DNA from: Lampris incognitus
Lineage: Eukaryota > Chordata > Actinopteri > Lampriformes > Lampridae
NCBI RefSeq assembly: GCF_029633865.1
Contig: NC_079219.1
Coordinates: 16,575,810 to 16,639,809 of the forward strand
DNA: 64,000 bases
Reading direction: 5' to 3'
The translations under genes and the position numbers were made by a program. This document shows positions 45,933 to 60,050 of the stretch, one piece after another (the stretch's first letter is position 1; each line of letters begins with the position of its first letter). The notes below the pieces were generated by a model. The model made no database searches, was not told the DNA's origin, and worked only from the letters and a program-made list of their open reading frames with translations.

Positions 45933-47750
45933 AAATAATATTTACTGTTTTATTTATAATGATAATAAATACAATATACAACCTTTTACACACTAGATAT
46001 TGTGAATCAAAATGCTGTGTACCGTTTGGTTACAAAAAGAACTGGATTGTTCTGTGTTGCATGTAATTTTTGGAAAGCTTTAGGACATTTACGGCAGTGA
46101 TTCTCGACATTTTCTGTTTTAGTAATGTGCAAATATTCACCAAGCAAAAAAATTCTTTATTTCGTTTTTCTCATTTGCAGAATATATAAGGGAGAGAGTA
46201 TGACATCTACAGAATGTAAAAGGGCTATTATGTTCATTGCTTGCTTTGTGTCATTCACATTTCGCTGAATAATTACTTGCGTTTTGTGATTGAAATTCTC
46301 CATAATTTTCCTTCATCTCAAGGCACCCCTGGCAGCTCCCTGAGGCCATCGTCTGGGCCCCGACCCCCCTGTTGAGAACCACTGATGTACAGCACATCAT
46401 GAGTTAATCTAGGGCCCACTGAGACCTGTGTATGGTTTATTTTTGAGGGACTGAAATATATTAAAGTGATACAATTGTAATCCGACAGCTTTGTTCAGAG
46501 GAGAGAAGTTTGTCATACAGACTGTTTCAGTGTGGGTAATCGTGAAGCATCCGGTCTAATGATTGAGGTCTCATAAACTGAACCCACAATCAAGCTAGCA
46601 GACCTGTGCAGAGGACACATACACCATGCTATTTGTTAGAAGTGTGCAAGGCAATAGATAAATATGTGGGACTCGTGTCACTGGTTTGAAAACGTGATTG
46701 TCAGTCTGACTGTCCTATGGCGGTGCGGATTAGGGGTCCCCAGATCAGGGGTGCTGCTGAGGGGGGGATAGGGAGAGAGCTGAGGGGGGATAGGGAGAGA
46801 GCTCTCAAGGGAGCCCATGCAAAGAGGGGCTCTTTTAGGAAAGCACCATGACGGCATACAAAATTAGAAGCATGACTGTGTTGGGGGGGGGGGGGTTACG
46901 ACTTGTCAGGTGGTCCAGAATTCAGGTCAACTAGAGGGCAGCTCAAACTCATTCACACACAAGCTGTAAAAAAGGAAACAAAAAGAAGATGGGAACTGGA
47001 TGAAGCTTTGTACGATTTGTTGTAAATTACAAGAAGCCCCCACCTAATGTCAGCCTAAAATTCAAATGGTACTAAATGAAGTCATCAAAACCCACTTCTT
47101 TCATTCGCTGGGTTAAATGAGGTAATCTCCTATTCTCAGAAAGATCCAATACACAGTGTGTGTGTGTGGGGGGGGGGTCTAGTGATAATTTTATCAAGAC
47201 CCTTCCTCCATTTATTGAAAATATAAAGAACATGGCTATCACCTGAAGTGCCTTTTGGTCATTTAAGTAATTATCTGCTGTCATCTGTTGTCTTGCATAC
47301 ACAAGGTGGTTATCATTTTTATTATTATTACTATCGTTATTATTTATTTATCTATTTTATCATAAATGTTTTTTAACTGTCATTGGGGTTTTTTCTTTCT
47401 TTATTTTTGCTCTGGTGAGGGTTAGGATGGCGGTGGGTGGGCGGGATCTTTGTGCTTAAACTGAAGACGTTACATTCGAGTTTATAATCACTGTTTTTCG
47501 TATTAAAACCAAAAAAACAAACAAATAAACAAATAGATGGATAAATAAATAAAGTGGGAATAAAAATCTCCCCCTGTATTAAAACAATTGAACACCAGAT
47601 GGCGCTGTTTCCCCGCGTGAGGCCCGTCGGTCCGCTCCGTTACCCATAGATAGCACACATGGCCATCGGAACTCTAGTTTATGGTCACGCCCATGTTTGC
47701 GTATGAAACGGATCGCTTGGTTTTGGTCGTTATGCAACCGTACTTTTTAT
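45933..47750. other. Spacer, no gene recognised
   Basis: AT-rich with a G homopolymer near 46.88 kb and a duplicated 24-bp purine-rich block at about 46,755-46,802 (GGGGGATAGGGAGAGAGCT twice). Confidence 0.45.
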
Positions 47751-47754
47751 AAGG

Positions 47755-47870
47755 GTGAGAATACGTGCAGTCAGCTTAGACTGAGGAGGTCGCCCAGATA
47801 AATGAGGAAACGTGTCTGTCAATAAGAGTCGTATCCAGATTCAACCTTCTTTGACTCAGATGGAAAGTTA
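47755..47870 (+). mobile_element. Penelope-type terminal repeat relic
   Basis: CAGTCAGCTTAGACTGAGGAGGTC, GAGGAAACG and GTCGTATCCAGATTCAACC are homologous to the elements at 32.5 and 61.4 kb. The hammerhead-like core CTGAGGA (47781) and GAAAC (47807) is kept, but the intervening stem is decayed. Confidence 0.5.
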
Positions 47871-47949
47871 GCAGCCGGTTGACAAAACCGATCAGACTGA
47901 CCAGATTTTTGGGTCGACTGCAAATGTATCGAAGCGGATAATCTATAAC

Positions 47950-48293
47950 TGTTATTACTAACAGCTGATGGCAAGCGTACATCGAGTTTGCTTCGTAAAT
48001 GGCCTATGGGAGCCTTGAGCTTCAGCGCCCGTTGCCCCTCCCTTTCTCCCGCCTCTCCCACAGCAGAGGGGTGCCAGTTGTATTACATCAACCCGCACTT
48101 CACCGCGGCAGGAGCCAGAGACAAGAGGAAACCAATTAGTGGAAATACAACAATTCAGCGTTTCACAACCCAGAGGATGCGTCCTTTCTCCGTTTGAGGA
48201 AAAAGAAGGACGAGAGAATAAGGCGACGGGGGAAAGCATCGTCATAACTTTAGTTTTATTTTTGACGCCAGCACACCGACACACGCCCTCAGG
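47950..48293 (+). promoter_or_regulatory. Promoter / 5' UTR region of the CD225 gene
   Basis: Moderately GC- and CpG-enriched stretch (TTCAGCGCCCG, CACCGCGGCAGG, GGCGACGGGGG) directly upstream of the CD225 start codon, with no splice acceptor close to the ATG. It likely holds the transcription start. A Penelope-type relic lies immediately upstream (47.75-47.87 kb). Confidence 0.4.
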
Positions 48294-48556
48294 ATGAACC
48301 CCAACATGTCCCCCAGCGCCCCGCCGCCCGGGTGGACCTCTGACGATAAATCCGCCATGCCGCCGCCGCCTTACCAAGACCACCCCCAGTACCCTAACGC
48401 GGGGTACCCCTATCCAGCACAGGCACAGGTAGTGGGCTCTTTACTCAACCAACTGACTGACTAATCAGATAATGTATCATGGCTGCTTTCAGGAGGGGAT
48501 GTTATACGTCGGTCTATCTTATCTAGCCCCCCTCCCCTCCCCTCCCCTTCCCTCCC

Positions 48557-48646
<90 letters not shown>

Positions 48647-50196
48647 CAAAAATATCATATTTACCAGTCCAACTGAGGTTCATCACAACCCTTTGGCAAT
48701 GTTAATTATATTATCAAACCAAATGTATTTCTTTCTAAATAATAATCCCTCTGTTATTTCAGTTCTCATTCTGAGATGAATTTTGGGTAATTGATTCTCG
48801 TCATCGTTATTTTAGACAAAGACTTTTTTTAAATCATGTTAAGGATAGCGTCCTGATTTCACTCTGATACATTAGCCAGTGAAAGGCGATTGTGTATCGT
48901 ATTGAATCATTGCCCGGCCCTGCTCGCAGTCTGCTCGGTGATAACGTGAATTTAACTGCGCTGCTGCGGCCAGTGGATTCAATCAAAGGCACAATGTACA
49001 AGGCCGCCTGGAAAATCTCTAAATCATAAGATGTTAAAATGCCAGTGGGTTCAGTCACAATGTACAAGGCCGTCTGGGGGAAAAAAAAAATCTCTAAATC
49101 ATGAGATGTAAAAATGTGGAGCAACTGGTGACAAATTGCCTTTCAGTACTGTCCTTTTGGTGTGTCCCATGACCTATGTGCTAGTGCACAAGTGTCAGAG
49201 CAAACATTTCAAATTGCGTTGTTGGTTGGGAAACATGTCCCTGCCTGGCACTATAATAGATAGACCAGCGACTCGGCAGGCGCACGTGGGTCATTTATGA
49301 GAACATCAAACAATTTGCCTGGTAACACAGTGGAAATGTGAACACTAAAAAAAAAAATTAAAAAAAACAACAGCAAAAAAACCAAAACAAAATGCCTGAC
49401 GATACGTGGCTCGGATTTAATTCTGTTCAGGAGATTAGATCTGTTATTTCGATTAGTAAAGTCAAATAAGACCATCTGCTGTTTGAAATTAGTATCCTCC
49501 TAAATCGTTGGAGTGTCAAGGATGCAAAATCACATTAAAAATGCCCTGTGGCCATTTTTATGGTGATTCTGACTGTGTGATGTGGTCGTTTACTTTAAAA
49601 GCCCACGTTGATAACAAGATATTAAAGGGTCAGAGGTTCTTGAAGAATCTTATATGTCTTGGGCAAAGGTGATGATTTGTTTTAATAGATCAACCCTTAA
49701 CCCTGTTGAATTTTCTCTCTGTCTCGATGTTTAGTTTGGCACAAGCTTTTGACTAAATCTGATGTGATAATTTTAAAATCCGTCATCGTACCATGATTAT
49801 TTTAAATGGGATACCCACTTTGACTGTGCCTCCAACTCCCACCGCCATTACTACCTGCTTTTTTGGGCTGTCCCCGTTTCTTTTATCCCATTCCATAACC
49901 ATGTTGTGTTGTACATACTGTAACAAAAGACTTTATCTGTATGTTTATTGTCATGCCTCCGACAAACACAGGGATATGGACCCCCACCACAGTACGGGGG
50001 GCAACCGTATGGACAACAGCCATACCCTGGACAGCAATATCCACCTGTGACCGCCGCCGTCACTGTCCAGCCCACGGTTTATGTGACACAGGCCCCGCTG
50101 GCTAGGGCAGTCAACGACTACTTGGGCTACTCCATCTTCACCATGCTGTGCTGCTGCCTGCCACTCGGGATAGCCGCTTTCATTTACTCCATCTCG
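48294..50196 (+). CDS. Proline-rich CD225/dispanin membrane protein, first two coding exons
   Basis: Partial gene for a CD225 (dispanin) family protein, the family that includes IFITM, PRRT1, SYNDIG and TMEM91. Exon 1 is 48294-48428 (45 codons), with ATG in CTCAGGATGA after a GC-rich leader. Exon 2 is 49972-50196 (75 codons). Both boundaries are phase 0 with GT/AG sites. Residues 23-27 read P-P-P-P-Y, a PPxY-type WW-domain ligand as seen in the family. Residues 45-70 are a Gly/Pro/Tyr/Gln-rich repeat. From residue 93 the hallmark begins: [12 protein letters not shown], then C-C-C (105-107), L-P-L-G-I-A-A-F and Y-S. The three cysteines are likely palmitoylation sites by analogy. The second half (charged loop and second membrane segment) should follow after the donor at 50197 but I found no convincing exon in the remaining window. 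The N-terminus resembles SYNDIG/PRRT-like proteins more than IFITM, but the name is not settled. Confidence 0.75.
48561..48643. repeat. (CT)n microsatellite in CD225 intron 1
   Basis: CT run of about 83 bp after a CCCCTCC-rich stretch. Confidence 0.95.
48974..49117. repeat. Short direct repeat, about 70 bp, two copies
   Basis: GTACAAGGCCGCCTGG and AAATCTCTAAATCATAAGATG recur about 72 bp later as GTACAAGGCCGTCTGG and AAATCTCTAAATCATGAGATG. Confidence 0.7.
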
Positions 50197-52064
50197 GTGA
50201 GCGAGGACACTGATTTCAGTAGTATTTGTAGTATAAGTAGTCACTGTAGTGGGCTCGTGTTCACTGGACACAAAGTAGAAGCTGCACACTTACAGTTCTA
50301 TCCAGATACCTTGTTAATAATCATGTTTCAACCCATCAGATCTTTATCAGGTGTCACCACGACTGTATTTATGCAAAGCCAACGTAATGTCAGAGACCGT
50401 TGTAAACAGGAGATAGGTCAAGGAAAGACATTGACCTTACATACTCTCAACGAATTTTTTGTGATAAGATTTTATGTCGGCTATGCAGCTCAATAGAGCA
50501 GCACCATAGAATAGACTTACCTGTTAACCACCAGTCAATTAATAGAATAACAACAAACCGTGGAAGAACTAATAAACAGTAAAGACCAAACAAGCAGGAA
50601 CCAATGAATGTAATAACACAATCATATTTGATAAAGAAAAATCGTAGCAATAGTGAAATTCATTTGACTGTCTGTATAATCTGAGAATTTATAGCCAAAA
50701 TACATATTTCCTACCAGGCCTCCTTCCTCCAGCTCTCGCGATTTCTTTTGTACCAATAATTCACCTGTGGACCCATAAGTACGCTATAGCAGTGTTTCCA
50801 AATCTCTTAACTGCTTGTCCTTCAATTGATATTTCAGCACAGCCCCGCAGATGTTGAATTAAATTGAGTGGTCGATGCTTGTGGTAATAGTCTTCAGATT
50901 TTTTGCAGTTTCCTGGTTCATCTGTTCTGACATATTGCAAGTCTGTTATAAAACCACACTGGACTGACTCATCATCCATGTGAAGAAGAAAAAAAACCCC
51001 AAAAAAACCAGCACTTTTCCATTTCTTTTCTATACAAATCTGTAATGAGGACAATTGCCTTCCCACTTAATTGTTGTGGCCAGTTGTAAACACAAGTGGC
51101 CTAGACATAATTACTAAAATGTTCAAGTTGGGATATTACCCATATGCCATCCATTTTGTCCAACCTGGGGGTTGAGGATGGTGCTCCGGTGTGCCATCTT
51201 TTGACTGGCTTTACAATGCTAACGCCAAATAGCTAACTAGCTACTACAGGTGGTCAGCGTTAGATCCTGCTTATTTGGTAAACATAAACCAGCAAAATAG
51301 CAAGGTAGATTTCTTTGACAAGACGTTGGGCATCTTAATGAATAACTCAAGCAAATTAAATGAGTGATGAATTTGTTATATGACTGTGATGTCATGACCA
51401 CTCACTGCAGTGACTTGATTGTACCTGTACAGCTGTCAGTCTGTGATCTGACCAATAGGGAAGCAGCAAACAGTGAAAAGCCCCGCCCCTTAAGTATTTG
51501 TTCAGGAAAAACGATGCAACTTTTGTAACACAAACTAAACCCAGAAATACAAAGTTGATTCTCATGAATGTGGTACTGCTTCATCACCATTTGGTGGTCA
51601 AATAAAGAAGAAAAAAATCTGAGATGAGGTATCTGTAATGTTTCTGAAAAGTCAGAAAACTTTGCAGTGTTCATTGCAAAGTGCTCGGTTTTTTATTTGT
51701 TTATTTATTTAATTTTCCATCATAACTCCTTGCATTTCAGTAACTTTACAAAATTTCTTCCATGAAGGGTCTCAGAAAGAAATCCACATTACTTGAGACG
51801 GTCACTGTTAAAGAGACAAATGCTGATGCTATCTATCGGTCTCCATGGTAATTAGCCAATCTCCTAACTCAATTTCCTGTGTCCATTGTATATATCTGGG
51901 ATAACAGGATGGTCAGCTTGTAAGTTGTTGTATTCATTTAGCAAATTCTCTCGTGTGTTCAACTAAAACTATTTTAAAACCCTTTGCTGCTTTTGAATTT
52001 GAGAGGTAGAGTTCACTTTAAGTTAACTGCATCTTCATTTGTGTAAGGAGAAACGTGATTTTGC

Positions 52065-52070
<6 letters not shown>
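50197..52070. other. CD225 gene intron 2 or spacer
   Basis: No further CD225 exon recognised; no domain-bearing open frame. Confidence 0.4.

Positions 52071-52121
<51 letters not shown>
52071..52121. repeat. (GT)n microsatellite
   Basis: Pure GT run. Confidence 0.9.
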
Positions 52122-52123
<2 letters not shown>

Positions 52124-53092
52124 CTTACAGACACTGATAAGGGGACTGTGTTAAGGGAAATGAAATAGTTACTGGAATGGGAGGCGAGGATGAGAGTGGG
52201 CAGGGCGAGTATGGCAGAGGGAGTATTGTAGAGTGACTGAAAGAGCTTGACCAGGCCTGGGTTTCAGCAGAACTGTTGCAGATGCCAACTGAAACATCAT
52301 AAAAAAAAACTTTTATGGCCTCACATACTGTAATATCCACGGAAAGTGCAGTTATTTGTCTAGCTGGTATCTTGGTTCATCAGACCAACCAACAGTTTCA
52401 GTGGCTCCAAGGCTGACACAGCGGTTGGTTGTTGTAGCTATGATCAATCAACATTCTTTTTCTGGAAAAACATAGGGGACATTGGAACAGAGCTCAAGAA
52501 GGGAAGTGATGGGAGAAAAAAAAATAGGGCATACTTTTTTGCACTCTCTCACAATGCACTTGTGTTTTTTTCTAATTGTAAATTACTGTTAAATTGTAAT
52601 AGTATCAGATTTGAAGCTAATCTTCATTATACCTTCTCTTCAATAAATGAATTATCAACCCTTTAATAACACCGTTATTTAGAATTTTATACACTTTTCT
52701 CAGATGCTCAGACTCTCCTTGCTTCCCAAGCCGTGCATTGTTGCTTTCATGGCCAAGTCCTCTGGGTACCTACATTACACAACAAACACATGGAAAGAAA
52801 TCAGGAATCAGGAACATTTTATTTGTCATTTTGTTTCATTTCATGTATGAAATGAAATGTTGTTTCTCTCAGCCCACAGCAGTGCAACACAAGAAACATA
52901 TCCAAAAACTACAAGAACACATATCCAAACTAAACATAAATCAAAAAAAAATCACTGTCCAAGGGAACGAAAGCCAGCCAGGATGACTGTCGGAACTGCC
53001 GGTCTGCATGGGCTAGATGGGCTAGCAGTTAGCTTATGTATGTATGTATAGATAGATAGATAGACAGATAGCGGGGGGGGGGGTCCGGAAAC

Positions 53093-53235
53093 CGTCAATG
53101 GTGTTGATAAAAGTGCTCAACAAATGAGGAGCGGAATATCAATATAGATGTAGGGGGAAAAAAACGTTTTAATACATCGCAGTACAAGCTGGTTTCGTGC
53201 ATCACGCACTCATCAGCTGCTAACGATAAAAGTTT
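53093..53235 (-). mobile_element. Penelope-type terminal repeat with hammerhead-like core
   Basis: On the minus strand CTGATGAG (from 53216) and CGAAAC (to 53192) enclose a perfect 3-bp stem II (TGC/GCA, loop GTGAT). The adjacent GTGTTGATAAAAGTGCTCAA and AAATGAGGAGCGGAATAT stretch recurs at 53.75-53.82 kb. Confidence 0.5.
53192..53216 (-). ncRNA. Hammerhead-ribozyme-like core
   Basis: CTGATGAG-TGC-GTGAT-GCA-CGAAAC fits the conserved catalytic core and stem II of the hammerhead fold. Stems I and III need folding software to confirm. Confidence 0.45.
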
Positions 53236-53397
53236 TTTTTCCTGCATCTATGTATATATATATAAAATCCAGGCTTATGGCATGAAACAGGCTTGTCCTG
53301 TCTCATAAACAATTTACTTGACTCACTGGATTATTTTGCTCATTTGTTGAGCGCTTTCCCTACCATTGAGTGTTTCTTTAAACAAAGATATATATAT

Positions 53398-53398
<1 letters not shown>

Positions 53399-53464
<66 letters not shown>

Positions 53465-53517
53465 TAGCTAGATATGTGTGTGTGTGTGTGTATAAATATA
53501 TATATGTATACATCGCC

Positions 53518-53585
<68 letters not shown>

Positions 53586-53647
53586 GGATATAGCTAGATA
53601 TGTGTGTGTGTGTGTGTGTATAAATATATATATGTATACATAGCCAT

Positions 53648-53719
<72 letters not shown>

Positions 53720-53720
53720 C
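53399..53720. repeat. (GATA)n arrays in a higher-order repeat
   Basis: Three GATA blocks (about 53,400-53,462; 53,518-53,585; 53,648-53,718) are separated by near-identical spacers TATAGCTAGATATGTGTG ... TATATATGTATACAT, giving a roughly 127-bp superunit. Confidence 0.9.
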
Positions 53721-53870
53721 GTTGTTTTGTTTGTTTGTTTTTTGGAAATCATCAATGGTGTTGATAAATGTGCTCAACAAATGAGGAGCAGAATATTAAG
53801 ATAGATGTAGGGGGAAAAAATTTCCTATATCTGTCTTAATGTCTGTGAATGTTCTCATTTAATATGTATG

Positions 53871-53872
53871 TG

Positions 53873-53904
<32 letters not shown>

Positions 53905-53934
53905 TGCGTGCATGCGTGCGTGCGTGTGTGTGTA
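53871..53934. repeat. (GTGC)n and (TG)n microsatellite
   Basis: TG run leading into about ten GTGC units. Confidence 0.9.
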
Positions 53935-54489
53935 ATACCAGCATGTGCCAACGTTGATATTATATAATAACATAAAAATACATGTGCATTCTTTTTAATG
54001 ACACAAAAATGACTGAAACGTAGAATGGTAGAGAGAGAACCATGGATACGTTGACGTATAAATGGATGTCATGTCCGGTTTTGGGACAGCTCATCAAGCA
54101 GTAATTCTATTATATTGAGCTTGTCTTGTGATGGTGGTTATAACATGTCCTTAACACATGTTGGAAATGTGAGACAGAACATCACAAACACAGCGAACCG
54201 CATCCACAAATTTATTCAAATAACACGTTTGTATGATTAAATTGTCTCCATAACCCTGATATTTGGGTCTATGACATAATGTGCAGATTTAATGAGTTTG
54301 TTGTTACCCCTGTGCATCGTGGGAGTGGAATGGTTAATGGAAAACAAACGGAATAGGAAGAGGTTTATTGAGGCCATGTGACTGTCTTTAATTTAATTCT
54401 CAGAGTGGAAAAACACTGGATGACTTCTAACAGATTTCCTGAACAAGTTAAAGCCCAAATCTGGACTTTATTTAGCTATACTAACTTTT

Positions 54490-54492
<3 letters not shown>

Positions 54493-54567
<75 letters not shown>

Positions 54568-54590
54568 TTATATATTTATATATATATATA
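54493..54590. repeat. (TA)n microsatellite
   Basis: About 98 bp of TA with three TTTATA interruptions near the right end; can extrude a cruciform. Confidence 0.95.
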
Positions 54591-55326
54591 TGAAAGTTTG
54601 ACATGTGGGAAACATGGAAGATGGCATGTTTGTATTTTTATGAACATGGATAGTAGTTTCTGAAAACACAGGTCTACTTTACTTTGTGTGTTGTGCTTTT
54701 AAAAACCCCTCACAACCTTATATTATGCATGTCAACTGCACAGTCAATTAGAAATTAAACAAAAAATTGTAGTGGAGCAACAATAGATGAATAAAAAAGA
54801 GTGTACTGTCAATCAGGAAAAAGAAACTTACACACCCAATTTAAGGTACTTTATGACAGTATAATATACAATATGAAATTATTGAGAACTGAAAAAAGAT
54901 GCCATGAAAATATTTTCATCAGTTTTGCCTTGATTTACTGAGATTTACGTATTGACTTTAGGCTTGATTGATCGTATTGATTAGGCTGTCCCACATGAAT
55001 TTAGAGGATTTGGATGCAAATCGTATGCCAGACTACTTCCCGTTTTTATCCTCACATTTGCCCGGTCTTGCCAGGAGGTCAGCATTTGGTTGAATTAGTC
55101 AAAGAATTGGACATATTTTAATTCTGCGCTCACTCGACGGTACTTTCAAATATAAAGCAACTCTTAGAAAACTCCATCCCTGCACATTTTTGTCAAATCC
55201 TGTTGCTGTTCCAGGAATTGAGAAAGAGATGATGAGAGTTCTGTATTTCTATACAATACAGCCATCAGACTCCCATAACATAACTGTCCTACTCTCGCTT
55301 TCTCTCTTTTTCTCGCTCTGTCAGTC

Positions 55327-55330
<4 letters not shown>

Positions 55331-55411
<81 letters not shown>
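55331..55411. repeat. (GT)n microsatellite
   Basis: Pure GT run of about 80 bp. Confidence 0.95.
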
Positions 55412-55414
<3 letters not shown>

Positions 55415-57250
55415 AGTAACGAGTGCATCATCAACCCAGATCAGCTTTCTAAGAGTTCCTGTCATGGTTGAAGGTCAAGCCATTCTGATGTTTTTATATT
55501 TGTTTTATATTATTCTATATTGTTATTTTTTATGCTCAGTATTATTTAGCTCTTTAAGACCCACACACGACCTCGCACTGTCCAGTCCCATAAACCAAAC
55601 CTTAAACAGTACGAGCTTTGAAAAAAGCCACCGTCACAACTCGGAATCGTACTTGTGACATTAGAAATATAATTTCCCCCTAATGTAAGGAAAGAGTGTG
55701 CTGAGGATGCATTAATTCTGCTTGTTTTCAATGCACAGTTTCTTGCATCTGATGACTGTTTGATACTATGCTGATATTAGATTGTATTGGGAATTAATAT
55801 GACATTAAATGACTTGTTAGATGAGCATTTTTTGCAGGGAAGTTATTGAGTCCCAGGGTTAAATTGAAGCTACAATCCTGGAAAGTGACATGTAAACAAA
55901 TGCGTTTGTTTTTTTGTTGTTGTTACAGCATTATCCTCCTTTTTCACCCTTCTTGATATCATATATCAGACATGTTAACAGAAAAATTAGATGGAAAAAG
56001 TGCCTAGCACCAGCTGCTTTTTTTTTCCAGCATCCCATTTAGCCTGATCTATTCTGATCTGGCTCAGATTAACTATTTATGGCTGTGTGCTTCCCTACAA
56101 TAGCCTCTCCCCCTTCATAGCCCTTCAATTATTCTATTGCATATCTGTCAAATGATATAGAGGTAGCATAAAACAGATTGCTTTGCCTGAGATACAATGG
56201 TTTTCTCTATCTACTGAGCAAAAGAAGAAGCATGCTATGTTACCCAACTCTAGCTGTCATTTTAGGAATTTTGTGTTTAGTGTTGCATACAGTTACAGTT
56301 GATGTGGTTTTCGTCTCGTGATTATTCTTCTGACAATTAGTGCAATGCAAGACAAATTAATTCTTGGCGAGATGATGACAAGACACCTGTTTGAAAATCA
56401 TCCAATTATCGGATAATTCAATGTTTCATGATTTAGCCTGATTATTTGTTGCAGGCTTATTTCTTGAAACACTAAATATGCTCTGAAGTAAGGTTGAGAA
56501 GTTTATGAATAATATGCTTGCCAATATTGTACTTATTATAATGTAGATTATTTTCAAAAGTCTGGACTGTTCGATTCAAACACACACCGTTCTTATATTT
56601 CTATGGTATACACCCTGATTACAGGTCCATAAAGGAAGACGTCCAGTCTCTGGGTTTATGGCCAGTGTGATGTATTAGAGCATGACAATGCATTTCACTG
56701 GTTTCTGTGTCCTAGGAGACGCAGCACTGTGGCTGTATTATAATTTAGACATGGTGTACCAGGCGAGGCCACAACAGCAGTCTATCTGCCTTGATATGCC
56801 TCTGCTCTCACGTTGTTAAGTCACATCTGGTTTGAATTTGACCTTACTCTTCTATTATTCATCATGAGGTACAGGACACAGGTTGGCCAAGGTAGTTTTG
56901 TTCACCACTGCTTTAATGGCGTAAAAAACAACTTATCATCATTAGCATTATTGTTTTTTAAAGACAGTTAACAAACCAAACTCCATGATGTCTTTTAAAT
57001 TTGATGTTAGCAGGAACCATTGGGTTTTTTTATAAAGAAATTTCCTTAAAGCAGTTGTAGATAACTTTTCAAACCCCCCCTCCCCCCCCGCAGTGTTTTT
57101 ATTGTTTGCGCCACTGTTGCAAAGACAACTGGATCTCTTTCCATTTATTAGCAGCCTGGGCTAATGTCCTAAGCAAGAAACAGCCTTATGAATCCTAATA
57201 TGAACTCTTGATTAACCTCTACTTAACCCTAAACTTAATCTAACACTTAC
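55412..57250. other. Spacer, no gene recognised
   Basis: AT-rich; no domain-bearing frame. If the CD225 gene continues, this is intron. Confidence 0.4.
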
Positions 57251-57251
57251 C

Positions 57252-57506
57252 TTAATCTTGTTGTAACCGATAGCTTACCTGGTTCCGTGCGAATACTTTC
57301 GTCTGGCTAGGCGAAAACGGATCTCGACAGAGAAACAGTTTGATACAACACCGGCACTCGCTCCATCGAGTGAATACCCGTCCGAGGTTCACTATTGTTT
57401 TACCTCTGTTTCTATCACTCTCCCTTTTCGCCTTTTTGCCTCCTCCATCAATGGGGTTCTTTTTCGCTTGTTGCTCTGTCACTTTGGTTGCGCCACCGTC
57501 CGCCAT
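57252..57506 (-). CDS. Unrecognised small ORF, basic N-terminus
   Basis: 84 residues starting M-A-D-G-G-A-T-K-V, then a Lys/Arg-rich stretch and V-N-L-G-R-V-F-T-R-W. The start resembles fish multi-copy ORFs linked to DNA elements, but I cannot name the family. The frame ends at 57,252 without a partner domain. May be the first exon of a repeat-derived gene or a relic. Confidence 0.25.
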   Translation of the reverse strand: MADGGATKVTEQQAKKNPIDGGGKKAKRESDRNRGKTIVNLGRVFTRWSECRCCIKLFLCRDPFSPSQTKVFARNQVSYRLQQD

Positions 57507-57639
57507 CTCCGCTACTGGGGATAACTTCAGATAGCTACTGAGGAAAACGAAAGCACTATCCTCATCCTATTTTGGTTGTGCGGTGGTTGACACGCTTCCT
57601 TTGTGCCATAATTTCCCATGAGATCATACCCGCTGGCCA

Positions 57640-58860
<1,221 letters not shown>

Positions 58861-60050
58861 TTTACGCCGTTACGCCGTCTCCCTCTGACTGTGTCAGCCT
58901 TGTAAGTCTACGACACTCGGTGACAGCTCCTTTGCTGTAGGCTCAAACCTGTCAAATTGATCCCGTAGATTTGCGATAAAATCCGTCAATAAGTGTACCA
59001 ATTCCATTGCATTGGAGTCAATATTCCAGTTCTGGTATGAAACCATAATTAACTTTTTGATCCTCTGCTATTAAACATTAACAGAAACTACCTTAGTGTG
59101 ACAAAATAAGGAGAAAGCCAGTCTGACTGAGCACAGAGTTAGCCAAAGAAAAACTCACCTTAACAAAAAGCAGGCTAGTTTGTAAGGAAAGCCACTTGAA
59201 AGCCAACTTGAATAGACCACCATAATGTTCCTGGAAAGCAAAAGTAAATGACGTAACCTGTGCACAGCCCTTGAAACCATTGTCTGTAGAAGAGATGACT
59301 GAGGAAAGATGAAAACAGCTCAAGTTGACTGGTGGTGGGCTTGCTCGACCAGGGTAGCCACTCAATAGCCTCATGTTTTGGTCACTGGGTCACAAGGGAT
59401 GAGGGGATTACCTGTGTGCGGTCCACATGACCGACATCACTGGTGCCACCGGACGTAGAGGAACCGTAATACTTACCTTAGCGGACAGCGAGCTAGCTCC
59501 TAGCTGCTTGGTGGCTGACAGTTTAGATGATTTTTTGTTGCCTTCGGTAGACATCCCATGAGCGGAGCCCCTTGCACGCGTACCCCCAGCTTGGGAAGTG
59601 CACGTCAAGGAACAGTGGCAACAACTTCAGAGTCGATTGGCCCTGCTCGTTTCATTAGCTGAGAGTCTAACGTCAGCAAACTGATTAAGCTTGATAGCCT
59701 CGATAGCTACATTAGACTTAATCATAACCCAACAAGCCAAATTAGCCTCGCTAGCTAAATTAGTCTTAATCCTTACCTGATAAGCCTTGCTAGCATCGTT
59801 AGCTACAAGACTATCGGCACATACTACGTAAGGGGGTTAGCCCTATGTGTCTATGCTCCCTCAGCCTGTGAGTTAGCTATGGAATAGGCTAGCTATCGGT
59901 TAAGGTAAGCATTAGGTTAAGGTTAGGGTTAGGTAGAGGGTGAGGTTAAGGTAGGTTAGGTTAGGTTAGGATAAGTAAAGGTAAGTTCAATGAAATAGAG
60001 TTGAGGGAACATAGGGCTGAGAGAACATAGACACGCTTTCCCTTGATAGA
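58861..60050. other. Spacer with AGCTA-rich and TTAGG-rich tracts
   Basis: Repeated GCTAGCTA/TTAGCC motifs at 59.64-59.83 kb and GGTTAAGGTTAGG variants at 59.90-59.98 kb. No gene recognised. Confidence 0.4.

Noticed and set aside
51780-51860. Second CD225 exon near AAAGAGACAAATGCTGATGC
   Set aside because: The start looks like the charged loop, but the frame stops within about 12 codons and there is no membrane segment.
59408-59608. Small minus-strand ORF of 66 aa
   Set aside because: No recognisable domain, repeat-rich surroundings, no supporting context.
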